Shown here piece by piece: positions 14,989-22,666 of a stretch of DNA of 33,416 bases. How positions within the stretch are numbered: position 1 is the stretch's first letter; each line of letters begins with the position of its first letter. Location: positions 1 to 33,416 of the forward strand of contig JBOIEE010000184.1 in assembly GCA_050740975.1 (NCBI GenBank), read 5' to 3'. Below the pieces are notes generated by a model, which worked only from the letters and a program-made list of their open reading frames with translations, was not told the DNA's origin and searched no databases. Position numbers and translations under genes: made by a program. Source of the stretch: JBOHHR01 sp050740975. Lineage in GTDB: Bacteria; Pseudomonadota; Gammaproteobacteria; JBOHHR01.

Positions 14989-15019
14989 GCAGCGGCATTT
15001 TTGCCCACAAAACCGCTGC
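14989..15019 (-). terminator. Stem-loop just after ispB, candidate terminator
   Basis: Twelve bases past the ispB stop, on the minus strand, GCAGCGGTTTTG (15019-15008) pairs with CAAAA and CCGCTGC (15003-14989). The stem has 12 pairs, a three-base bulge and a TGGG loop. No clear T-run follows, so it may serve as an mRNA 3'-end stabiliser or a weak terminator. The remaining bases between it and the tRNA gene show nothing recognisable. Confidence 0.4.
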
Positions 15020-15031
15020 GCAACAACCCCC

Positions 15032-16039
15032 CTAATAATCACGCTGCACGGAAAACTCAGCGAGCGAAATCAGCGATTCTTTGTAGGGGGAGGAAGCCAG
15101 ATGCGCCAGAGCGTCCACCGCGACCGCTACCTGTTGCCTAGCAAACCGGGCGGTGTACGCAATGGCGCCAGTGGATTCAATCGCTTTCGTCACCTCGGCT
15201 ATTTGCTCTTTTCCGCCCTGCTCTATGGCCCTACGAATCAGTTCGGATTGTGCCAAGGTGCCATTCCACATCGCGTACAGCAGCGGTAGCGTCGGCTTCC
15301 CCTCGGCCAGGTCATCGCCAATGTTTTTTCCCAATTGTTCGGTCTTGGCGCTATAGTCCAGAACATCGTCGAGCAACTGGTAGGCGATCCCCAAATGTCG
15401 CCCATAGGTTCCCATGGCGTCTTCCTGTTCCCGCGGCTGCCCGCTGAGAACGGGTCCGATGCGTGCCGCGGCCTCGAACAGCTTCGCGGTCTTGCATTGA
15501 ATGATATCCAGATATCGCGCCTCGCTGGTGCTTGGATCGTTCTGGTTGATGAGTTGCATGACCTCGCCCTCGGCGATGGTATTCGTGGTGTCGGACATGA
15601 TCTCCATGATGCGCATATTGCCGACGTCCACCATCATCTGAAAAGATCTCGAATACAGAAAATCGCCCACCAAGACTGTAGCCTCGTTGCCCCACAGTTC
15701 ATTCGCGGTCTCCCGACCGCGGCGCATTTTGGATTCGTCTACCACATCGTCGTGTAGCAAGGTCGCCGTATGGATAAACTCGATCACCGCCGCCATCTCT
15801 ACATGCTTTCGTCCTCGGTAGCCGTGGGCGTGGGCGCTCAGCAAAGTAAGCAAGGGTCGCAATCGCTTGCCCCCGCTGTTCACGATATAATGACCTAACT
15901 GATTGATCAGCACCACGTCTGATCGAAGGCGCGCGTGGATAAGGCGGTTCACGGCCTCCATATCATCGGCAATCAGCTCGCGGACTGCGTCCAGGCCCAT
16001 GAGGGAACTCGCAGGAGCTTTGCGCAGAGCTATGGTCAA
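15032..16039 (-). CDS. ispB: Octaprenyl (polyprenyl) diphosphate synthase
   Basis: Trans-prenyltransferase that elongates farnesyl diphosphate with isopentenyl units to the ubiquinone side chain, usually C40. Seen: GGKRLRP (56-62), the first aspartate-rich motif DDVVD (97-101), GDFLYSRSF, KTAKLFEAA, and the second motif DDVLD (224-228). The length is 335 residues, or 322 if translation starts at the ATG at 16000, which aligns best with E. coli IspB. The TTG at 16039 is preceded by GGAG at suitable spacing, so I keep the longer form with reservation. Chain length cannot be read with certainty. The product would feed UbiA (19248-20165). It is divergent from rpmB; in many gammaproteobacteria ispB instead lies opposite rplU. 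Confidence 0.93.
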   Translation of the reverse strand: MTIALRKAPASSLMGLDAVRELIADDMEAVNRLIHARLRSDVVLINQLGHYIVNSGGKRLRPLLTLLSAHAHGYRGRKHVEMAAVIEFIHTATLLHDDVVDESKMRRGRETANELWGNEATVLVGDFLYSRSFQMMVDVGNMRIMEIMSDTTNTIAEGEVMQLINQNDPSTSEARYLDIIQCKTAKLFEAAARIGPVLSGQPREQEDAMGTYGRHLGIAYQLLDDVLDYSAKTEQLGKNIGDDLAEGKPTLPLLYAMWNGTLAQSELIRRAIEQGGKEQIAEVTKAIESTGAIAYTARFARQQVAVAVDALAHLASSPYKESLISLAEFSVQRDY

Positions 16040-16307
16040 TGGTCTTCTCCAACAAAATGCCGAAGGTCTCGCAGAACGGTTGCTCCAAAGGGATAAGGTT
16101 ACCTGCAGGATTTTGCCAAGATATCGGGTAAATTACTATGGGCGCCGAAAAGGGCGCTGCTACGAATGCTCTGTCTCTTTTTTTTGATGGATCTCAAGGC
16201 GCGTCGCGCAGGAATAGTGAGCCCTATTGCACTGTGACTTCCGGGATTTGCCGATCGAGGTGCTATTGGGTTAAACTTCGCAGTCTAATTACCGAGGAGG
16301 CATGGTG

Positions 16308-16544
16308 ATGTCTCGTGTATGTCAAGTAACAGGCAAACGTCCTTTGTCAGGTAACAACGTTTCGCACGCACACAATAAAACGCGGCGTCGGTTTCTTCCC
16401 AACCTGCAGTACCACAGATTTTGGGTCGAAAGCGAGCGGCGGTGGGTGCGTTTAAGGGTGAGCAATAAAGGCTTGCGTCTGATCGACAAGGTGGGGATCG
16501 ATCGCGTGCTGGCGCAGATGCGCGCCCGCGGCGAAAAGATTTAA
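16308..16544 (+). CDS. rpmB: 50S ribosomal protein L28
   Basis: Structural protein of the large ribosomal subunit. The 78-residue product begins MSRVCQVTGKRPLSGNNVSH and has the typical KTRRRFLPNLQ and RLRVSNKGLRLIDK segments; the length equals the E. coli protein. Three in-frame starts lie together (ATG 16302, GTG 16305, ATG 16308). GAGGAGG at 16294-16300 is correctly spaced only for the last, which also gives the family N-terminus. Ten bases separate it from rpmG. Confidence 0.97.
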   Translation: MSRVCQVTGKRPLSGNNVSHAHNKTRRRFLPNLQYHRFWVESERRWVRLRVSNKGLRLIDKVGIDRVLAQMRARGEKI

Positions 16545-16554
16545 GGAGACCACG

Positions 16555-16710
16555 ATGCGAGAAAAGATCAAACTGGTGTCCAGCGCGGGCACGGGGCATT
16601 TCTACACCACTTCTAAAAACAAGCGCAATACGCCGGATAAGATCGAGATCAAAAAATTTGATCCGGTGGTGCGTAAGCACGTCGCTTACAAAGAAGCCAA
16701 GCTAAAATAG
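16555..16710 (+). CDS. rpmG: 50S ribosomal protein L33
   Basis: A 51-residue large-subunit protein. It begins MREKIKLVSSAGTGHFYTT and continues with SKNKRNTPDKIEIKKFDP and a basic C-terminal tail. It lacks the CxxC zinc-ribbon pairs of the other L33 type, so it is the zinc-independent form. AAGGAG lies nine bases upstream of the ATG. It is co-transcribed with rpmB and convergent with the desaturase gene. Confidence 0.96.
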   Translation: MREKIKLVSSAGTGHFYTTSKNKRNTPDKIEIKKFDPVVRKHVAYKEAKLK

Positions 16711-16757
16711 GCCTTGGCTTGCCGCGGCCACAAGCAAGATCTAACAACCCCAGCCCC

Positions 16758-17933
16758 TTACACGGGTTGCAGCGTATAGCCTCGAAGCGAGCGCGCGAAA
16801 TCCTCCAAGGCCCTGATCCCAGTCTGCTCAGCCTGGCGACACCAATCCTGCAGCGCGCTGAGCAACGCCTCTTGGCTAGCCGTTTTCTCCTGCCACAAGC
16901 GTTGCAGCTGCAGCTTGTATTCGTACACGGTTTCTAAGGTCGGGGTTAGTGGGAGAAGGTGCCTTAAGTGCTGCTTGACCTCTTCGCTGATTAGGGAGTC
17001 CTCCCGGGTTAGCAAGGTTCGTAGTGGCCTAATCAGGTTGCGCGCACTGGCGTCTGCCTTGCGCAATTCTTCTTGGTAGACACGCCCAACTACGTCTTTA
17101 GCATAGTCGGCCATAACGTGTAATCGGTTCGTGATCACAGCCCGCACCGTATCCATGTCGACCTTTAGCTTTTCCCCGTTCACCACCGGTTTGGGCGCTA
17201 CTTTTTTGATTTTGGCGAGCTTGCACAGGGCTAACAAGCGAATATAACACCACCCGATATCGAACTCCCACCATTTGGAGGACAGCTTGGCCGAACTCGC
17301 GAAAGCATGATGGTTGTTGTGCAGTTCTTCACCGCCGATCAAAATCCCCCAGGGAACGATGTTGCTGGAGGCGTCAGGGCATTCATAGTTGCGATACCCC
17401 CAGTAGTGTCCAGCGCCATTGATCACTCCGGCGGCTAAGAGCGGTATCCACATCATCTGGACCGCCCACATGGTGATCCCTATAGGACCAAACAGCGCCA
17501 TGTCGATGATCAACATCAACACCACGCCACCTATACTAAGGCGTTGATAAACATTGCGTTCTAACCAATCATCGGGAGTCCCATGACCGTAGTCGTCGAG
17601 GGTTTCCCGACGGCGCGCCTCATCACGGTACAGTTCCCAGCCCTGGGACAGCACTTTCTTAATGCCGTATATCTGCGGGCTATGGGGATCTTCAGAGGTC
17701 TCAACCAGCGCATGATGTTTGCGGTGAATGGCGACCCACTGCTTGGTTATGGTTGCTGTCGTCAACCAAAGCCAAAAACGAAAGAAGTGCGCTGTCAACG
17801 AATGGAGATCTAAGGCGCGATGCGCCTGGTGGCGGTGTAAATAGATGGTAACCGCCGCAATGCTTATGTGGGTGAGCACTAGTGTCACCACCACATAGCC
17901 CCAAATCGGCAATGGAAGTAGACCGTGCGCCAT
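16758..17933 (-). CDS. Acyl-CoA (delta-9 type) fatty acid desaturase
   Basis: Integral-membrane di-iron desaturase that introduces a cis double bond into an acyl chain using O2 and an electron donor. Its three histidine boxes are intact: HRHQAHR (33-39), HRKHH (70-74) and HNNHH (205-209). Hydrophobic segments at about 8-30, 45-62, 132-150 and 152-175 fit the four-helix topology. A polar C-terminal tail of about 150 residues (240-391) is longer than in the smallest family members and is predicted cytoplasmic. Substrate (acyl-CoA or phospholipid) cannot be told from sequence. It lies opposite in direction between rpmG and mutM, genes that are neighbours in E. coli. Confidence 0.92.
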   Translation of the reverse strand: MAHGLLPLPIWGYVVVTLVLTHISIAAVTIYLHRHQAHRALDLHSLTAHFFRFWLWLTTATITKQWVAIHRKHHALVETSEDPHSPQIYGIKKVLSQGWELYRDEARRRETLDDYGHGTPDDWLERNVYQRLSIGGVVLMLIIDMALFGPIGITMWAVQMMWIPLLAAGVINGAGHYWGYRNYECPDASSNIVPWGILIGGEELHNNHHAFASSAKLSSKWWEFDIGWCYIRLLALCKLAKIKKVAPKPVVNGEKLKVDMDTVRAVITNRLHVMADYAKDVVGRVYQEELRKADASARNLIRPLRTLLTREDSLISEEVKQHLRHLLPLTPTLETVYEYKLQLQRLWQEKTASQEALLSALQDWCRQAEQTGIRALEDFARSLRGYTLQPV

Positions 17934-18094
17934 AGTGGTTCCTCTTGCTCTTGTTATGGTCTTAGGTAGGGTCCATCCTAGCGTAGAACTGAACCAGGGT
18001 CTAGTGCGTTTGGCGCTGGGCTGAGATGGCGCAATGCATATTTCCTAGCCCATCCACACAGCGTTACTGAGGAACCGCGTAGGTCGTAGCCATA

Positions 18095-18910
18095 ATGCCT
18101 GAACTACCCGAACTGGAGATCACGCGACAGGGTATCCTACCTCATGTCCTCGGCCAAAGAGTCGAGCAAGTCATCATCCGCCAACCAAAGCTGCGTTGGC
18201 CCGTCCCTCAAACTCTGAAAAGCGAGCTTCCGGGGCAGACCATAGAAGGCATCGCGCGCCGGGCAAAATACCTGCTGCTTCACACCCACCGTGGATCCGT
18301 AATCCTTCACCTTGGGATGTCAGGCAGCTTGCGGGTGTTACCGACGGCTACTCCAGCTGGCAAACACGATCACGTGGACTTGGTGTTGGCAAACGGTGTC
18401 TACCTAAGGTTGCGCGATCCGCGCCGCTTTGGCGCCGTGCTTTGGACCCAGGAAGAGGTTCAGAAGCATCCCCTGTTGGCCCACCTCGGCCCCGAACCGT
18501 GGGACCCGGCTTTCTCGGGCGTTTACCTTTACCGGTTAGCACGCGCCCGGCGCGCGGCGATAAAAAACTTTATCATGGATGCGCGCGTGGTGGTTGGCGT
18601 GGGTAACATCTACGCCAACGAGGCGCTTTTCCGGGCTGGAATCCACCCTAATCGAGAAGCAAGGCGGGTGTCCCGTGAACGCTACGACGCGCTTGTAGGT
18701 GCGATCCGTGCCGTTTTAGAAGAAGCGATTCAACAGGGGGGAACGACCCTGCGCGACTTTACCCGTAGCGACGGAACGCCCGGATACTTCGCTCAAGCAC
18801 TTGCCATATACCAGCGGGCGGGGCAAGCGTGCAGACGTTGCGGTGCTACGATCCGCAAGCTGCGGACCGTACAGCGTATGAGCTTCTATTGCTCGCGCTG
18901 TCAGCGCTGA
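18095..18910 (+). CDS. mutM: Formamidopyrimidine-DNA glycosylase
   Basis: Bifunctional base-excision repair enzyme that removes 8-oxoguanine and formamidopyrimidines and cleaves the abasic site. The N-terminal PELPE supplies the catalytic proline and glutamate; K58 lies in the conserved ARRAKYLLL. The H2TH region VGVGNIYANEALFRAGI is intact. The C-terminal zinc finger uses C246, C249, C266 and C269. The length of 271 residues equals that of E. coli MutM with its initiator Met nearly exactly. It faces a small exported-protein gene whose stop is two bases away. Confidence 0.97.
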   Translation: MPELPELEITRQGILPHVLGQRVEQVIIRQPKLRWPVPQTLKSELPGQTIEGIARRAKYLLLHTHRGSVILHLGMSGSLRVLPTATPAGKHDHVDLVLANGVYLRLRDPRRFGAVLWTQEEVQKHPLLAHLGPEPWDPAFSGVYLYRLARARRAAIKNFIMDARVVVGVGNIYANEALFRAGIHPNREARRVSRERYDALVGAIRAVLEEAIQQGGTTLRDFTRSDGTPGYFAQALAIYQRAGQACRRCGATIRKLRTVQRMSFYCSRCQR

Positions 18911-18912
18911 AG

Positions 18913-19200
18913 TCAGTTTCCGCTCCATTCCTGGCGCTCGATGATGTCCCCGATGCGCTTGCCGGGACGCACTTGGCCCTGGTAGATGATCACCCGTCCC
19001 CCGGCGTTGCCACGGCTAGAAGGACTCTCGGTCCAAGTCCAGAGATGGCCCGACGTGGTATCGAGGATCATCACTTTCTCAGACCCCAAATCGACCCCTT
19101 CGGAGAGGGAGATGATCTGGTAGCGCGACTGTGCCGCTACCGTGACCGGGACCGCTGCCACCAACGCGAGCAGCGTAAGAGCATAGAAAAGCGGCTTCAT
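18913..19200 (-). CDS. Small exported protein of unknown function
   Basis: Encodes 95 residues. A signal peptide is clear: MKPLFYALTLLALVAAVPV followed by TVAAQ, with likely cleavage after VAA. The mature part of about 70 residues contains GSEKVMILDTTSGHLWTW, GGRVIIYQGQVRPGKRIGDII and no cysteines. Three starts are possible. AGGAGG at 19207-19212 is six bases from the ATG at 19200 and abuts the ATG at 19206, so 19200 is chosen; the longer frame to 19296 adds nothing protein-like. I do not recognise a named family. It probably forms a periplasmic beta-strand-rich domain, which is inference. It lies 47 bases after the ubiA end on the same strand. Confidence 0.75.
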   Translation of the reverse strand: MKPLFYALTLLALVAAVPVTVAAQSRYQIISLSEGVDLGSEKVMILDTTSGHLWTWTESPSSRGNAGGRVIIYQGQVRPGKRIGDIIERQEWSGN

Positions 19201-19247
19201 GGACATCCTCCTAATATCGTCGCCATCAAGCTGGATCCCCCGCCGCG

Positions 19248-20165
19248 TTACAGATACTCGACGAGCAGTCCAGCAAAGATGCAAGCACCCAGCCAATTGT
19301 TGCTTCTAAAAGCGTGAAAGCAGTGTTCCGGATCGCGGTCTTTAATCAGATATTGATGATAAATCGCAAAGCTGGCAGCACCGAGCAACGAGAGCCAATA
19401 CGCCCAACCGAGCCCCAGGCTGTGCCCCACGCTAAACAATACCGCAAACATCGAGAGCTGCAGCATCCCGAGGATAGGCCGGTCGGCCGAGTTAAACAGG
19501 ATAGCGGCCGACTTCACCCCGATCTTGATATCGTCCTCGCGGTCTACCATCGCGTACATAGTGTCGTACACCAGTGCCCACAACACTGTCGCCAGCAATA
19601 ACAGCCAAGCCACCGGCGGAACGGCGCCGGTCTCAGCGGCGAAACCCATGGGCACGGCCCAACCGAAGGCAAGGCCCAGGACCACTTGCGGGAGCTGGAT
19701 GTAGCGCTTGCTGAACGGATAGACAGTCGCCAATCCCACCCCCACGAAGGACAAGGCGATGGTTAAGGGATTCATCGATAATACTAAGGTGAATGCTGCT
19801 CCAACCAGCAGCAAGCACAAGATTAACGCTTCGTCCACCGCTACCGTCCCTGCGGCCAGCGGCCTTGCGCGGGTGCGAGCCACATGGGCGTCGAACTTGC
19901 GGTCGGCGATATCGTTGATCACACAGCCCGCTGAGCGCATCAATACCACCCCGGCCAAAAACACGCTCAGCACCCATGGGTCGGGTCGACCCTGTGAGGC
20001 GATCCACAGCGCCCACAGCGTGGGCCACAACAGTAGTAAAATTCCGATGGGCTTATCCAATCGCATCAATCGTGCATACTGCTTCCCCTTTTCCCAGAGC
20101 TTCGCGAAGATCGAGATCATTTCACCGACAGTATGCCCGCCACGATACTGGGGCGGGCCGCTCAT
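19248..20165 (-). CDS. ubiA: 4-hydroxybenzoate polyprenyltransferase
   Basis: Integral-membrane prenyltransferase that attaches the octaprenyl chain to 4-hydroxybenzoate in ubiquinone synthesis. First aspartate motif NDIADRKFD at about 80-90, followed by RTRARPLAAG. The second motif is in MVDREDDIKIGVKS. Eight or so hydrophobic helices are visible. The first ATG overlaps the recG stop by four bases (20162-20165), and a second in-frame ATG at 20120 gives an N-terminus closer to the usual 290 residues. UbiC, which makes 4-hydroxybenzoate, is often next to ubiA but is absent here. Confidence 0.93.
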   Translation of the reverse strand: MSGPPQYRGGHTVGEMISIFAKLWEKGKQYARLMRLDKPIGILLLLWPTLWALWIASQGRPDPWVLSVFLAGVVLMRSAGCVINDIADRKFDAHVARTRARPLAAGTVAVDEALILCLLLVGAAFTLVLSMNPLTIALSFVGVGLATVYPFSKRYIQLPQVVLGLAFGWAVPMGFAAETGAVPPVAWLLLLATVLWALVYDTMYAMVDREDDIKIGVKSAAILFNSADRPILGMLQLSMFAVLFSVGHSLGLGWAYWLSLLGAASFAIYHQYLIKDRDPEHCFHAFRSNNWLGACIFAGLLVEYL

Positions 20166-22246
20166 ACATTGGCGTATTCTACGTCATTCGCGAACCATCG
20201 GCGGATCAGGGGATCGACGCGCTCGGGATATTTTTGTAGCAACATGTCCGCCGCCTCTCGTACCCGTGGCAAGCAATCACGATCCCGGTTCAAATCAGCG
20301 ACCCGAAACTGGGGCACCCCGGCTTGCCGGGTTCCCAAAATCTCTCCGGGTCCACGCAAGGCCAAATCCCGCTCGGCGATTTCGAAGCCATCGCAGGTCT
20401 CGCGCAGTACGCGCAAACGCTCTCTGACCAGCGCTGACAATGGCGCGCGGTACATCAACACGCAATCGCTCGGTTGGCTACTGCGCCCGACCCGACCTCG
20501 CAGCTGGTGTAGTTGGGCCAGTCCCAAGCGGTCCGCGTTATCGATGATCATTAAGCTCGCATTGGGGACATCCACTCCCACCTCGATCACCGTAGTTGCC
20601 ACCAGGACTTGGGCCTCATTGTTGCTGAATGCCGCCATGGCACGTTCTTTCTCTTCGGTCTTCATACGCCCATGGATCAGCGCAACCGGCACCGATGGCA
20701 ACGCCTGGGCCAGCTGAGTTGCAGTCTCTGTCACCGCCTGGCACTGTAGCACCTCAGACTGGTCGATACGTGTGCATACCCAGTAGACCTGGCGCCCACA
20801 GGCACAGGCCCTGGCGATGCGTGTCATCACCTCCATTCGGCGCCGTTCGGAGACTACGACCGTAGTGATCCGCTGGCGGTTGGGGGGCCGCTCATCGATC
20901 ACCGAGACATCCAAATCCGCATAAGCCGTCATCGCAAGCGTTCGGGGAATGGGTGTGGCGGTCATGATCAGTTGATGCGGACAGATCTGTTCCGATACCC
21001 CTTGATCGCGCAAGGCCAAGCGTTGGAATACCCCGAAGCGATGTTGCTCGTCCACGATGCATAAGCCGAGCTTGGAAAATCGCCAGCCCTTTTGAATCAG
21101 GGCGTGGGTCCCTATCGTAATGGCGGGATCTCCTCGTGCCAGCTCAACCCTCGCTCGGGCACGCTGTTCTCTGTTTAGACTGCCGCTAAGCCACACCAAG
21201 GGCACGCCCTCCGGGCCCAACCAACGGCGAAAAGTGCGCAAGTGTTGCTCTGCCAGTAGCTCTGTGGGGGCCATTACCGCGACTTGAAAACCCGAGCGCC
21301 AAGCCTGTAGCGCGGCGGCCACCGCCACGACTGTTTTGCCGGAACCCACATCCCCTTGTAGCAAACGCAGCATCGGGGTGCCGCGCGTTAAATCGCTCGC
21401 AATTTTTCTTAAGACCCGCTTCTGAGCCCGGGTCAGCGTGAATGGTAGGCGTTTAAGGAAACCGTCCGAGCGCAGCGGGCGTAAGGGCGGTGCGCGATGC
21501 CGGCGTACCTCCGCGCGCAGACGTCGTAAACCCAGCTGGTGGGCAAGCAACTCTTCAAAGGCGATCCGCCTTTGCGCCGGGTGCCGCCCTTCGAGCAGGG
21601 TTTGCACACACGCATCCGGAGGGGGACGATGCAGGAACTCGATAGCCTCATGCAGCGAAGGCATGCCTAGTCTGTCCGCAACTTCTTCCGGCAGCCAGTC
21701 GGGACACACCCCCCGCTCGAGCAGCGGCAACGCCCTCGTGACCAGCTTGCGCAGGACGCTCTGGCCCAGACCCTCCGTAGTCTTGTAAATCGGGGTTAAA
21801 AAGGAATCCACCGGCGCAAGCTGCTGCAGATCGATGCGGCGATATTGCGGATGAATGATTTCCAAGCCATAAGGCCCCGCGCGCACCTCGCCATAACAGC
21901 GCAAAGCCATCCCACGCACCAGTTGCTCGCGCTGCCCGCGCGTATAGTGAAAAAAGCGCAGGCCAATGGTCCCAGAACCATCGCTAAGCCGGCCCACCAG
22001 AGAGCGACGACGGCCTGTGTGTTCCTGAGACAAATCCAGGGCCCCCTGGATCAAGGCGCGCGCTCCAACCTTCAAGGCGGCTATCGGTGTGATCCGGGTG
22101 CGGTCTTCATACCGCAAAGGGGGGGAAAACAGAAGATCCTCCAGCGTGTGCACGCCTAGCCGCGCGAGCTTGGCGGCAAGGATCGGCCCCACGCCGCGCA
22201 AAGCGTCAACGCGCGATGATGCGCTTGGTGGCGCTATCGCATTCAC
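20162..22246 (-). CDS. recG: ATP-dependent DNA helicase RecG
   Basis: Branch-migration helicase that remodels stalled forks and Holliday junctions. The 694-residue product has an N-terminal wedge/OB domain (about 1-165, with LRGVGPILAAKLARLG), Walker A GDVGSGKT (298-305), a DEQH box (IVDEQHRFG, about 397), motif MTATPIPRT, and motif VI region QLRGRVGRSSQPSDC. The start is uncertain: GTG at 22246 overlaps the AGGAG box, and no ATG lies in frame nearby. It begins 19 bases after ridA and overlaps ubiA by four bases, so spoT-ridA-recG-ubiA is probably one transcript. Confidence 0.96.
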   Translation of the reverse strand: MNAIAPPSASSRVDALRGVGPILAAKLARLGVHTLEDLLFSPPLRYEDRTRITPIAALKVGARALIQGALDLSQEHTGRRRSLVGRLSDGSGTIGLRFFHYTRGQREQLVRGMALRCYGEVRAGPYGLEIIHPQYRRIDLQQLAPVDSFLTPIYKTTEGLGQSVLRKLVTRALPLLERGVCPDWLPEEVADRLGMPSLHEAIEFLHRPPPDACVQTLLEGRHPAQRRIAFEELLAHQLGLRRLRAEVRRHRAPPLRPLRSDGFLKRLPFTLTRAQKRVLRKIASDLTRGTPMLRLLQGDVGSGKTVVAVAAALQAWRSGFQVAVMAPTELLAEQHLRTFRRWLGPEGVPLVWLSGSLNREQRARARVELARGDPAITIGTHALIQKGWRFSKLGLCIVDEQHRFGVFQRLALRDQGVSEQICPHQLIMTATPIPRTLAMTAYADLDVSVIDERPPNRQRITTVVVSERRRMEVMTRIARACACGRQVYWVCTRIDQSEVLQCQAVTETATQLAQALPSVPVALIHGRMKTEEKERAMAAFSNNEAQVLVATTVIEVGVDVPNASLMIIDNADRLGLAQLHQLRGRVGRSSQPSDCVLMYRAPLSALVRERLRVLRETCDGFEIAERDLALRGPGEILGTRQAGVPQFRVADLNRDRDCLPRVREAADMLLQKYPERVDPLIRRWFANDVEYANV

Positions 22247-22265
22247 TCCTTGGGTGTCATTGCCC

Positions 22266-22652
22266 CTAGCTGGGTAATGCCATGATCGCGTCGATCTCTA
22301 CCCTCGCCCCCTTCGGCAAGGCGGCGACTCCTACGGCCGCCCGCGCCGGGTACGGCTGTGAAAAATACTGCGCCATAATTTCGTTCACCAGTGGGAAGTC
22401 GCCCAGATCGACTAAGTAAACCGTGAGCTTAACAACGTCCGCCAGACTCCCGCCGGCCGCGTCGGCCACCGCGCCCAGATTATTGAATACCTGCGTGATC
22501 TGCGCCCGCCTATCACCGGGGACCAGATCCATGGTTTCTGGCACAAGCGGGATCTGTCCCGACAAATACGCCCATTCTCCGACCTTGACGGCCTGGGAAT
22601 AGGTGCCGATGGCTTTAGGCGCGTGTTCGGTGCTGATCGCCAATCGTTTCAT
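22266..22652 (-). CDS. ridA: RidA-family enamine/imine deaminase
   Basis: Hydrolyses reactive 2-aminoacrylate-type enamines and imines released by PLP enzymes; trimeric and cytoplasmic. The 128-residue length fits. Family features seen are the N-terminal PKAIGTYSQAVKVG, LSGQIPLVPET, the arginine-containing ARAAVGVAALPKGARVEIDAIMA block (catalytic Arg near residue 105) and the closing acidic glutamate. It sits between spoT and recG as in many gammaproteobacteria, 14 bases after the spoT stop. Confidence 0.96.
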   Translation of the reverse strand: MKRLAISTEHAPKAIGTYSQAVKVGEWAYLSGQIPLVPETMDLVPGDRRAQITQVFNNLGAVADAAGGSLADVVKLTVYLVDLGDFPLVNEIMAQYFSQPYPARAAVGVAALPKGARVEIDAIMALPS

Positions 22653-22666
22653 TTTGCTTCATCCGT

